From NCBI RefSeq assembly GCF_003432065.1, contig NZ_QWDE01000003.1:62001-126000 (forward strand): 64,000 nt of DNA. Reading direction: 5' to 3'. Positions 27,568 through 35,493 of this stretch are shown here, one piece after another; the stretch's first letter is position 1, and every line of letters begins with the position of its first letter. The stretch is from Mucilaginibacter terrenus (GTDB taxonomy: Bacteria > Bacteroidota > Bacteroidia > Sphingobacteriales > Sphingobacteriaceae). The translations under genes and the position numbers were made by a program. A model generated the notes under the pieces. That model did not search any database. It saw nothing but the letters and a program-made list of their open reading frames with translations, and had not been told where the DNA came from.

Positions 27568-28098
27568 TTACAACCAGTCAAAACGATAAGCAGCCCTTAT
27601 GCCCAGTACCTTTATACGTGAGCTGCCCCAGTCTTCGTAACGCAGCGAAAAATCTATACTGCTGCGATTTTTCATAGGCACCATTAAACCAGGCCCAAGC
27701 GCAATAACTGCATATTTGCGTTTAGCGTAATTGGTTTCTATAGATATACCACCTTCACCTTCAAAGTATAAGCCATCTCCAAGGAAGTATTTTACCCCGG
27801 CCTTTACAGGTATAAAAGCACCAGCTTTATTAGGGCCTTCCTCGGTACGATAAGCATCTTTAACACGAAGTATTTGGTATCCCCCGGCTGCAGTTACACT
27901 CAGGTTTTCGCCGATGGGGTATTCTCCTTTGATAGAGGCACCTGCACCAACAGTGAAAAACTCGTTCCGGATAGCTACAGGCATGTCCAGGCCAATACTA
28001 AAAGCTTTATTGTTGTCCTGTTGATACGTATAGTTTTGCGCTTGCAACGAAGAGCAAAAACAAAAACATGTAAAAAGTAGGGCTAGGATTTTTTTCAT
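27568..28098 (-). CDS. Outer-membrane beta-barrel-like protein (paralogue 1)
   Basis: This 176-residue protein has a signal peptide ending 'SSLQAQ'. It shows alternating beta-strand pattern with 'FSIGLDMPVAIRNEFFTVGAGASIKGEYPIGENLSVTAAGGYQIL', 'FIPVKAGVKYFLGDGLYFEGEGGISIET', and a C-terminal strand 'YEDWGSSRIKVLGIRAAYRFDW'. It is clearly homologous to the next two genes over the whole length. In Bacteroidetes such small 8-strand barrels are outer-membrane proteins of unknown role. Confidence 0.8.
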   Translation of the reverse strand: MKKILALLFTCFCFCSSLQAQNYTYQQDNNKAFSIGLDMPVAIRNEFFTVGAGASIKGEYPIGENLSVTAAGGYQILRVKDAYRTEEGPNKAGAFIPVKAGVKYFLGDGLYFEGEGGISIETNYAKRKYAVIALGPGLMVPMKNRSSIDFSLRYEDWGSSRIKVLGIRAAYRFDWL

Positions 28099-28174
28099 AT
28101 TAACAACAAAGCGTTGATTTGGACGTAAACTTACGAAAATGATTGCATTGCTTTTGTGATAATCAAAAAAAACG

Positions 28175-28678
28175 TCACCAGGCCAGTCGGTAGGCTACCC
28201 TCAGGGCAGTTTGTTTAAGCCGGCCGCTACCCCAGTTCTCGTATTTAAGGCCAACATCAAACCCCGTATGCTTACCGGTAGAGAACAGAAAACCAGGACC
28301 AACAGAAAAGGCAAAGAGCTTATCCTTGTTGTAATTGGTCTCTATCGCGGTGCCTGCCTCACCTTCTAAATAAAAACCTTCGGACAGGTAATATTTTGCG
28401 CCCGCTTTTAATGGTATATAGCCGGAAGGATCCTGCGATCTGGTGCTGCCTATGAGTGCACTTTTGTAGTAAAAGCTGGTGTAACCAGCAGTAACAGTAA
28501 GGCTTATGGATTGGCTAATAGGCACTTCGGCCTTACCGGAGCCACCAAAACCAATGTTGTAAATACTGTTTGTGGGGAAACCGAGGTCCAGGCCTATCCC
28601 AAACGCATTAGATGTAACCTTTTGCCCAAATGCGGTGACGGAAAAGAAAATTAATATTAAGGGTAGACAGTACTTCAT
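28175..28678 (-). CDS. Outer-membrane beta-barrel-like protein (paralogue 2)
   Basis: This 167-residue protein has a signal peptide ('MKYCLPLILIFFSVTAFGQ'). The barrel strands match the neighbours: 'GIGLDLGFPTNSIYNIGFGGSGKAEVPISQSISLTVTAGYTSF', 'GYIPLKAGAKYYLSEGFYLEGEAGTAIET', 'YENWGSGRLKQTALRVAYRL'. It forms a tandem array with the flanking genes, separated by 76 and about 120 bp. Confidence 0.8.
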   Translation of the reverse strand: MKYCLPLILIFFSVTAFGQKVTSNAFGIGLDLGFPTNSIYNIGFGGSGKAEVPISQSISLTVTAGYTSFYYKSALIGSTRSQDPSGYIPLKAGAKYYLSEGFYLEGEAGTAIETNYNKDKLFAFSVGPGFLFSTGKHTGFDVGLKYENWGSGRLKQTALRVAYRLAW

Positions 28679-28747
28679 AGCTTACAAAAGATAATGAGCC
28701 AAAGTAATACTTTGCCGATACATCTTAAATATAAATTGAAGTAAAAC

Positions 28748-28778
28748 AAACAGGCCGCCCTTTGAGAGCGGCCTGTTT
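28748..28778 (-). terminator. Rho-independent terminator of the first barrel gene
   Basis: Perfect 11-bp stem AAACAGGCCGC / GCGGCCTGTTT with a 9-nt loop, 19 bp after the stop at 28798; the minus strand continues with GTTTTAC. It separates paralogue 3 from the other two. Confidence 0.85.
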
Positions 28779-28797
28779 ATATTGTAATTGGCTTAAC

Positions 28798-29301
28798 TTA
28801 GAAGCTGATACCTAAACGAAGCGCAACCTGGCTGGTTGTACCGTTCTTTGACCAACCTTCGTAACGAACGCCAACGTCAAAGCCGCCATCGAAAGTGTAA
28901 CCTAGGCCGGGTGCGTAGGCAAAGCCTGTCCCGCCGCCACTTTGTGTACTGAACACAGCGCCTAATTGACCTTCGCCATAAAAGCCTTGATCGAAGTAAT
29001 GTTTAATACCAGCCTTCAATGGAACAAAACCAGCGCCTTTCTCGCCTGATACAGCTTTTCCGAAATCATTATAAAAGAACCTTGTATAGCCGCCAGAGAT
29101 GGTAAAGAAAGTACCAGTAGCAATTGGCAGATCGTACTTTAGATCAAGGCCGCCTGCGAATGAGGATACATCGTGAGCGCTGCCAACAGGTAAACCCGCG
29201 TTTAAGCCTAAGCTAAATTTACCGGTTTCGCTGCTTGATTGTGCAAAACATGTGCTTGCTGCGCCTACTACAAACAGGATAGCAAATAGAATTTTTTTCA
29301 T
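28798..29301 (-). CDS. Outer-membrane beta-barrel-like protein (paralogue 3)
   Basis: This 167-residue protein starts at ATG 29301 with the signal 'MKKILFAILFVVGAASTCFAQ'; an 18-residue upstream extension is out of character. It has the same fold as the two genes that follow: 'FSLGLNAGLPVGSAHDVSSFAGGLDLKYDLPIATGTFFTISGGYT', 'AGFVPLKAGIKHYFDQGFYGEGQLGAVFS', 'YEGWSKNGTTSQVALRLGISF'. The C-terminal F is typical of outer-membrane strands. Confidence 0.82.
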   Translation of the reverse strand: MKKILFAILFVVGAASTCFAQSSSETGKFSLGLNAGLPVGSAHDVSSFAGGLDLKYDLPIATGTFFTISGGYTRFFYNDFGKAVSGEKGAGFVPLKAGIKHYFDQGFYGEGQLGAVFSTQSGGGTGFAYAPGLGYTFDGGFDVGVRYEGWSKNGTTSQVALRLGISF

Positions 29302-29500
29302 GACAATGGTTTTTTGAATTATAAATATTTGTTCTGAAACAGTGTTATCGGTCAATTTGTTTTTTTGAACGATAACCTCTCCCGGCAGGGTACCGCTGCC
29401 AGCTTGTTTCGGACAAAATGACGCCCAACCATACCCTGATGTTACAGCGTGGGATGAAAAAACTTAAAATAGAAGATTAACTAATTGGTTGTAAGCCGAT
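29302..29500. other. Intergenic region between gldA and the barrel cluster
   Basis: A 199-bp gap with a GC-rich patch (29380-29450) that holds a small palindrome, GGCAG-CGGTAC-CTGCC on the minus strand. No ORF or recognisable RNA is seen. It must hold the promoter of paralogue 3. Confidence 0.4.
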
Positions 29501-30220
29501 TTATTTCGCTACAATTTGGTTGGTAAGTTCGATGAAAATACCCTCCAGCGACTTATTATTATTCGCTAACCTGATGTTACTTAAACTATCATTAGCTACA
29601 ATTTCCCCTTTGTTGATAATTATAACGCGGTTGCAAACTGCCTCTACCTCCTGCATAATATGGGTAGATAGTACTACTGTTTTGGTTTTACCCAAGTCGG
29701 TTATCAACTGGCGGATGCCAATAAGCTGGTTAGGATCAAGGCCGGAGGTTGGCTCGTCTAGTATAAGCACCTTTGGGTCGTGCAGTATAGCCTGTGCCAG
29801 CCCTACACGCTGCCGGTAACCTTTTGATAGCTGTGCTATTTTCTTGTGCTGCTCCGGCCCAAGCCCGGTAAGCTCTATAACTTCAGCAATGCGCTTTTGA
29901 GGATTGTGCAGCTGATGTATGCCTGCGGTAAATCCAAGCGCTTCCTTAACATACATCTCGGTGTATAGCGGGTTACTCTCGGGCAGGTAACCAATATTCC
30001 TCTTAACCTCTAAAGGCTGTTGGCCAATGTCAAACCCGCATACAGATGCAGCGCCACTTGTGGGCGGTATAAAGCAGGTAAGCATTTTCATGGTGGTAGA
30101 TTTCCCTGCGCCATTCGGCCCTAAAAAACCAAGCACACCTGTATCGGCAGAAAAAGATATGCCATCAACAGCTTTCTGGTGGCCATAAATTTTGGTGAGT
30201 GTATCTACCTTAATGCTCAT
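29501..30220 (-). CDS. gldA: Gliding-associated ABC transporter ATP-binding protein GldA
   Basis: This 239-residue ATPase begins MSIKVDTLTKIYG (ATG at 30220; a 22-residue upstream stretch is not conserved-looking). It has Walker A 'GPNGAGKST' (about 37-45), the Q-loop 'IGYLPESNPLYTEM' , signature 'LSKGYRQRVGLAQAI' and Walker B 'VLILDEPTSGLDP'. 'ESNPLYTEMYVKEAL' is typical of GldA. It would partner the GldFG fusion at 25064-27466. The two are not adjacent, which is unusual for this complex. Confidence 0.92.
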   Translation of the reverse strand: MSIKVDTLTKIYGHQKAVDGISFSADTGVLGFLGPNGAGKSTTMKMLTCFIPPTSGAASVCGFDIGQQPLEVKRNIGYLPESNPLYTEMYVKEALGFTAGIHQLHNPQKRIAEVIELTGLGPEQHKKIAQLSKGYRQRVGLAQAILHDPKVLILDEPTSGLDPNQLIGIRQLITDLGKTKTVVLSTHIMQEVEAVCNRVIIINKGEIVANDSLSNIRLANNNKSLEGIFIELTNQIVAK

Positions 30221-30240
30221 AACTTCAAAGTTAGATAAAT

Positions 30241-30357
30241 AGTCGGAAAGTACCGAAGTCAGCAAGTCGGAGAAGCAAAAAGTCAAGTCTGAAAAGCAGC
30301 ACTGTCCGACTTTTCTCCCTGAACTTCGTTAACTTTTGGACTTCGGACTTTCCGACT
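30241..30357. repeat. Long inverted repeat in the gldA-glyS divergent region
   Basis: The left arm AGTCGGAAAGTACCGAAGTC (30241-30260) matches the reverse complement of the right arm GACTTCGGACTTTCCGACT (30339-30357) except for one extra base. Between them are further AAGTCGG/CCGACTT fragments that can add inner pairing. The sequence is a low-complexity family of AGTCGGA/AAGTC words. It fills most of the 182-bp divergent gap and ends about 30 bp before the glyS promoter. Confidence 0.75.
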
Positions 30358-30387
30358 CCACGACTTTTTAACTTTAATACTAAAAAC

Positions 30388-30395
30388 TATCTTTG
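30388..30395 (+). promoter_or_regulatory. glyS promoter -7 element
   Basis: TATCTTTG, an exact TAnnTTTG match, lies 7 bp before the glyS ATG. A T-run at 30365-30369 is at the right distance for the -33 part. The short distance implies that the message starts at or next to its start codon. Confidence 0.6.
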
Positions 30396-30402
30396 CCGCA
30401 CT

Positions 30403-31881
30403 ATGAGTAATACCACCGAAGACATTTTTAAGAATGTTATTGCACATGCCAAGGAGTATGGCTTTGTTTTTCCGTCCAGCGAGATCTATGATGGCCTCAG
30501 CGCCGTTTACGACTACGGCCAAAATGGTTCGGAATTAAAGAACAACCTGAAAACCTACTGGTGGAAGGCCATGGTGCAGATGAACGATAATATTGTTGGT
30601 ATAGACTCCGCCATATTTATGCACCCAACCATCTGGAAAGCAAGCGGTCACGTAGACGGCTTCAGCGACCCGATGATTGATAATAAAGACAGCAAAAAAC
30701 GTTACCGGGCAGACCAATTACTGGAGGACCGTATAGCCAGCTTAGACGAAGAAGGCAAAACCAGCGAAGCTGAAGAGTTACAGTTGGAAATGGACAACGC
30801 TTTAAAAGCCGAGAACCTGCCCCGTTTACGCGAACTCATAATTGAGCAGAATATTAAATGCCCGGTTAGCGGCACTGCCAACTGGACAGATGTACGCCAG
30901 TTTAACCTGATGTTCAGCACCCAGGTAGGCGCCATTGCTGATGAATCGGACACCATTTACCTGCGCCCGGAAACTGCACAGGGTATTTTTGTTAATTACC
31001 TTAACGTTCAAAAATCCGGCAGGATGAAGATCCCTTTTGGTATTGCCCAAATTGGTAAGGCATTCCGCAACGAGGTGATCGCCCGCCAGTTCATCATCCG
31101 CATGCGTGAGTTTGAGCAAATGGAGATGCAGTTCTTTGTTCGCCCGGGCACACAGCGCGAGTGGTTTGACAAGTGGAAAGAAACCCGCCTGAAATGGCAC
31201 CTTGCCCTTGGCACAGCTCCTGAAAAGTACCGCTACCACGAACATACCAAGCTGGCACATTATGCTGATGCCGCGTACGACATAGAGTTTAACTTTCCGT
31301 TCGGCTTTAAAGAGGTTGAAGGCATACACAGCCGTACTGACTTTGATTTGAGCCAACACGAGAAGTTCTCACGCAAGAAAATGCAATACTTCGACCCGGA
31401 AGTTGACCCGGAAACAGGCAAACCTTACGGTAATTACGTGCCATACGTAATAGAGACTTCGATAGGGCTTGACCGTATGTTCCTGCTTACGCTGATCAAC
31501 GCTTACGAAGAAGAAGACCTGAGCACTGAAGAAAGACAGGACAGCCGTACCGTGCTGCGCCTGCACCCTTGCCTGGCACCAGTTAAGGCAGCTATATTCC
31601 CGCTAACCAAGAAAGATGGCCTGCCGGAAAAAGCCCGCGAGATAATGGATAGCCTTAAACTCGATTTCAACCTGCAATACGAAGAAAAGGATGCTATCGG
31701 CAAGCGTTACCGCCGCCAGGATGCAATCGGCACGCCTTTCTGTATTACGGTTGACCATCAAACATTAGAAGATAACACCGTTACCATCCGCCACCGCGAT
31801 ACCATGGCACAGGAACGTGTTCCTGCCGACCAGCTGGATAAGATTATTGGCGATCTGGTAAGCTGGAAGAACGTTTTATAG
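30403..31881 (+). CDS. glyS: Glycine--tRNA ligase (alpha2 type)
   Basis: This 492-residue class II synthetase charges tRNA-Gly. Motif 1 region 'HPTIWKASGHVDGFSDPMID' (about 68-88), motif 2 'AFRNEVIARQFIIRMREFEQMEMQFFV' and motif 3 'VIETSIGLDRMFLLTL' are present, followed by the C-terminal anticodon-binding domain ('LHPCLAPVKAAIFPLTKKDGLPEKA...', about 385-490). The domain order and length match the homodimeric, eukaryote/archaea-like GlyRS used by Bacteroidetes instead of the alpha2beta2 form. Confidence 0.97.
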   Translation: MSNTTEDIFKNVIAHAKEYGFVFPSSEIYDGLSAVYDYGQNGSELKNNLKTYWWKAMVQMNDNIVGIDSAIFMHPTIWKASGHVDGFSDPMIDNKDSKKRYRADQLLEDRIASLDEEGKTSEAEELQLEMDNALKAENLPRLRELIIEQNIKCPVSGTANWTDVRQFNLMFSTQVGAIADESDTIYLRPETAQGIFVNYLNVQKSGRMKIPFGIAQIGKAFRNEVIARQFIIRMREFEQMEMQFFVRPGTQREWFDKWKETRLKWHLALGTAPEKYRYHEHTKLAHYADAAYDIEFNFPFGFKEVEGIHSRTDFDLSQHEKFSRKKMQYFDPEVDPETGKPYGNYVPYVIETSIGLDRMFLLTLINAYEEEDLSTEERQDSRTVLRLHPCLAPVKAAIFPLTKKDGLPEKAREIMDSLKLDFNLQYEEKDAIGKRYRRQDAIGTPFCITVDHQTLEDNTVTIRHRDTMAQERVPADQLDKIIGDLVSWKNVL

Positions 31882-31904
31882 TCATTTCTGCTTACTAAAT
31901 ATAA

Positions 31905-31936
31905 AATAAGGCCTGCAGCGATGCGGGCTTTATTAT
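31905..31936 (+). terminator. Rho-independent terminator of glyS
   Basis: Stem AATAAGGCCTGCA / TGCGGGCTTTATT (13 bp with two G-U pairs) with a 4-nt loop, 23 bp after the glyS stop, followed by TATTATTATA. Confidence 0.8.
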
Positions 31937-32059
31937 TATATTCCGGACGCTACATTATTCATCAGCAATTATTCAAACTCATTATAAAAAGCAAAATATT
32001 AGGTATATTAATCTTTAAGAATATATCTTTATCCCTCAAGTTTAATAATTTGTTTGATA

Positions 32060-34234
32060 TTGAAGCCGGCACTGATATTAGTTGTTATCATAAACATAAT
32101 TAGCACGCATGCGCTTGCCTATCAACCGGCTCAATCTGTTAATAAACTTAAGGCCAAATTACTTGCGAAAGGGAAGCAAACTGATACCGCTGCTGTAAAC
32201 ATCCTTAATACCATTGCTGAAGAGTTTTACGAAAGCGCACCTGATAGTACAGTGCATTATGCAGAAAACGCATTTGCAATTGCAAACAAGCTCAACTATA
32301 CCCGTGGTAAAGCAGACGCGTACGTGCAGCTAGCATCCGTTAATAACTTCCGAGGCCAATATGCTGCAGGTACGGTAAATTACAATAAAGCACTGCAACT
32401 GTATCGCTCGAATAAAGACCAACTTGGTGTAAGTAAAGCGTTCATGGGCCTGGGCAGCATTCAGGATTATCTTGGCAACTACACCGTAGCGCTAAATTAC
32501 TACGAAAAGGCTCTTGCAATACGCAAGCAGTTGGGCAATCAACAGGAAGTGGCTAATAGTTATGCTATTATAGGTATTACTTATGATAATAAGGGGCAGT
32601 TCACAAAAGCGCTCGACAACTATTTCAAGTCGTTGAATATTGATCTAAAGCTTAATAACCATCTTGCAGCTGCGGACAATTATTGCAATATCGGTGTGGT
32701 AATGCAGCATCTGGAGCTTTGGGACAAAGCGATGGATTACTTCAACAAAGCAAATGCTTTGTGGCTGCGCTTGGACGATAAGCAGGGTATAAGTACCATC
32801 AGCCAGAACATTGGCGAGGTGCTGATGTCGCAAAAGAAGTTTAATGAGGCAAATACTTACTTTCAAAAGGCACTTAAAGATTACCTGATCCTGGGCGACC
32901 AGGACGGCATAAGCCTGGTGTATTATGATCTCGGTATAGTAAATTATCATCTGCAAAAAACTGATTCAGCTATATTTTATCTCAAGAAGTCACTCGAGTC
33001 GGCAACTGCAAACAACATTCAGTATAACATGGCCTATGCCTACGAAGGTTTGGCACTTGTTTACAATCTGGAAAAGAGATATTCCGAAGCATACGCTCAC
33101 GCGCTTTCGGCTCAGAAACTTGCCGGCAAACTACAAAGCCTGAATACACAAGCCGATGCTACACTGCAGGTAAGCAACGCATTGGCTGGTTTAAAGCAAT
33201 TTGATAAAGCTTACGAGCAGCATCGCCTTTATACAAGCCTGCGTGATAGCTTAAAAAACGACGAAACGCTGCAAAAATTCGCTTCTTACAACATGGCGAT
33301 AGACTTTGAGAACAGTCAAAGGAAAGCCGTAGTTAAAGAGGCTCAACTGGTAAAGAAAATAGAGCAGCAACGGGTTGCAAACACCATCTACGCAATAGTA
33401 ATTGTGATTATTACCATTATGATGATCATCTATTACAATGCTAAACGTAAACAGCTAAAAGCAAATGCCATGCTTGCCGAAAAAAATAGGGAAGTGCTTG
33501 AGCAAGCAGAAGAACTTAACGGACTAAATACGCTTAAAGACAGGCTCATTAGCATACTGGCACATGACCTGCGTGCACCGCTTAGTACGTTAAGGGGAAT
33601 GTTTACGCTGCTAACCCAACATGATATTACGCCGGAGGAATTTGCCGAGATGGTCCCTTTAGTATCTGGCAAACTGGAACATACCTCCGATTTCCTGGAC
33701 ACCCTCCTCTTTTGGATAAACAGCCAGGTGGATAACATTACGGATACGACCAAAAACTTCTGTTTAAGTGATGTAGTGAAAGTTGAATTGGAGACTTTAC
33801 AAGATCAGTTAAAGCAAAAAAACATAACCGCCATCAACTCTGTAACAACCGGGCACGTGGTTATGGCAGACCCCAATTCGATAAGGATAGTGGTACACAA
33901 CTTTCTTACTAATTCTATCAAGTTCTCGCATGAGAACAGCTTAATAGAAATCAAGGCTCAAGTTATAAACGGCGAAGTACTATTTATGGTGAAAGACCAT
34001 GGCATTGGAATGAGTACCGATCAATTAGGTAAACTGTTTAAGCGCAAAGTGGAAAGTCAACCAGGTACAAAAAATGAGCGTGGTACGGGCATGGGCTTAA
34101 TCTTTTGTAAGGACCTTGTTGAGAAGTATAACGGCAGGATATGGGCCAAAAGCGATCTTAATGCCGGCACCGAGTTGGGTTTCGCGCTCGCTTCCGCGTC
34201 ATCGGTGGTAGAGAATTCACCTAAACTGGTGTAA
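32060..34234 (+). CDS. TPR-repeat sensor histidine kinase
   Basis: This roughly 724-residue membrane kinase has an N-terminal signal peptide (KPALILVVIINIISTHALAYQ). There is no ATG near the 5' end; TTG at 32060 gives MKPALILVV and TTG at 32054 gives MILKPALILVV, so start is uncertain by two codons. About eight TPR repeats (residues 60-360, e.g. 'GNYTVALNYYEKALAIRKQLGN') are followed by a transmembrane helix ('TIYAIVIVIITIMMIIYY'), a coiled coil, a HisKA domain with the phosphorylated His in 'ILAHDLRAPLSTLRGMF', and an ATPase domain with N box 'HNFLTNSIKFSH', G1 'DHGIGMS' and G2 'GTGMGLIFCKDLVEKYNG'. No receiver domain or adjacent response regulator is present, so its output partner is elsewhere. 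Confidence 0.93.
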   Translation: MKPALILVVIINIISTHALAYQPAQSVNKLKAKLLAKGKQTDTAAVNILNTIAEEFYESAPDSTVHYAENAFAIANKLNYTRGKADAYVQLASVNNFRGQYAAGTVNYNKALQLYRSNKDQLGVSKAFMGLGSIQDYLGNYTVALNYYEKALAIRKQLGNQQEVANSYAIIGITYDNKGQFTKALDNYFKSLNIDLKLNNHLAAADNYCNIGVVMQHLELWDKAMDYFNKANALWLRLDDKQGISTISQNIGEVLMSQKKFNEANTYFQKALKDYLILGDQDGISLVYYDLGIVNYHLQKTDSAIFYLKKSLESATANNIQYNMAYAYEGLALVYNLEKRYSEAYAHALSAQKLAGKLQSLNTQADATLQVSNALAGLKQFDKAYEQHRLYTSLRDSLKNDETLQKFASYNMAIDFENSQRKAVVKEAQLVKKIEQQRVANTIYAIVIVIITIMMIIYYNAKRKQLKANAMLAEKNREVLEQAEELNGLNTLKDRLISILAHDLRAPLSTLRGMFTLLTQHDITPEEFAEMVPLVSGKLEHTSDFLDTLLFWINSQVDNITDTTKNFCLSDVVKVELETLQDQLKQKNITAINSVTTGHVVMADPNSIRIVVHNFLTNSIKFSHENSLIEIKAQVINGEVLFMVKDHGIGMSTDQLGKLFKRKVESQPGTKNERGTGMGLIFCKDLVEKYNGRIWAKSDLNAGTELGFALASASSVVENSPKLV

Positions 34235-34317
34235 GTTAACCTTTTGTAAACTTGCATTCATACCAAAACAATTTTAGCCCTTATAGCCTTGTGTGTTAAG
34301 CTACCAGGCTACTCAAA

Positions 34318-35436
34318 ATGGGAATTAAAATAAAGGATCAACCTTTTTACATACAAAGCACAGCCGTGCTATTCGGGCTCGTATTAGTTGTTTACGCGTT
34401 AGCAACACTCAGCGAGATACTTATACCACTTGCATTTGCCGCATTCCTGGCGATACTGCTTAACCCACTTGCAAACCGTATGCAGAAATGGGGGGTACCA
34501 AGGGTACTTTCAATTGTACTGGCATTGTCTGTAGCGTTTATTACTGTAGCTTTAGTATTCTATTTCCTGTCTACCCAGATCATCCAGTTTGGAGATTCAC
34601 TTCCTATGCTTAAGCAAAAGCTTGGCGAGGTCACCATTACTGTAAAGCAATGGATAAATACCACCTTTGGCGTTCCTATAACCAAACAGGACCAAATGGT
34701 AAAGGAAGCACTAAACAACAGCCAGGCTATGTTAGGCAAAACTTTGGGTGGCTTGCTGGGAACACTTGCTATTGTATTCCTGTTGCCGGTTTACATATTC
34801 TTCATGCTGCTTTACAAGACATTGATCCTGAATTTCCTGTACGAAGTTTTTGCCGAAGAAAACTCTACCAAGGTAAGTGAGGTACTTAAAGAGACAAAAG
34901 GTGCCATCCAAAGCTATATAGTTGGCTTGTTGATAGAAATGATAATTGTAGCTGCCATGAACTCGCTGGCACTGGTACTATTAGGTGTAAAGTATGGTAT
35001 TCTGATAGGATGCATTGGTGCTATACTTAACCTGATCCCCTATCTGGGAGGTATTATAGCTATCGCTTTACCGGTGTTAATGGCAACCGTTACCAAGGAT
35101 GGCTTTTCAACACAGCTGGGTGTGATAGGTGCGTATATAGTTATCCAGTTTATAGATAACAATATATTAGTACCAAGAATCGTATCGTCCAAGGTTCAGA
35201 TAAACGCCTTAATGTCAATAGTTGTGGTACTGCTGGGCAATCAGCTATGGGGCCTGTCGGGTATGTTCCTGTCTATTCCTTTTGTAGCAGTACTAAAGAT
35301 CATTTTCGACCGTATAGAGGAACTGAAACCGTGGGGTAAACTTCTCGGTGATAACATTCCCACTCGGCACATGGGAGAAATGCTTCGAAACAGGTTAAAA
35401 AGAAAGGCAGTATTGCCTCAAAACCAGCAGCCTTAA
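34318..35436 (+). CDS. AI-2E family transporter
   Basis: This 372-residue membrane protein of the AI-2E (UPF0118/PerM) family has about eight transmembrane helices. 'LAFAAFLAILLNPLANRMQKWGVPRVLSI' near the start and 'GILIGCIGAILNLIPYLGGIIA' and 'IDNNILVPRIVSSKVQINALM' near the end are characteristic. Members export small molecules or act as Na+/H+ antiporters; autoinducer export is a historic name and cannot be inferred here. It stands alone. Confidence 0.93.
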   Translation: MGIKIKDQPFYIQSTAVLFGLVLVVYALATLSEILIPLAFAAFLAILLNPLANRMQKWGVPRVLSIVLALSVAFITVALVFYFLSTQIIQFGDSLPMLKQKLGEVTITVKQWINTTFGVPITKQDQMVKEALNNSQAMLGKTLGGLLGTLAIVFLLPVYIFFMLLYKTLILNFLYEVFAEENSTKVSEVLKETKGAIQSYIVGLLIEMIIVAAMNSLALVLLGVKYGILIGCIGAILNLIPYLGGIIAIALPVLMATVTKDGFSTQLGVIGAYIVIQFIDNNILVPRIVSSKVQINALMSIVVVLLGNQLWGLSGMFLSIPFVAVLKIIFDRIEELKPWGKLLGDNIPTRHMGEMLRNRLKRKAVLPQNQQP

Positions 35437-35444
35437 ACAAAGAT

Positions 35445-35479
35445 CAAAAAAAGACCCATGACATTATGGGCCTTTTTTT
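35445..35479. terminator. Bidirectional terminator between convergent genes
   Basis: Near-perfect hairpin with A-run and T-run on opposite sides (AAAAAAAG-CCCAT ... ATGGG-CTTTTTTT), 9 bp from the AI-2E gene stop and 15 bp from the stop of the peptidase on the other strand. Confidence 0.85.
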
Positions 35480-35493
35480 GATGATAATAGTGA

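Noticed and set aside
29380-29450. GC-rich patch with small palindrome and a short minus-strand frame ('MVGRHFVRNKLAAVP')
   Set aside because: The frame is very short and the palindrome weak; neither a gene remnant nor a riboswitch could be supported.
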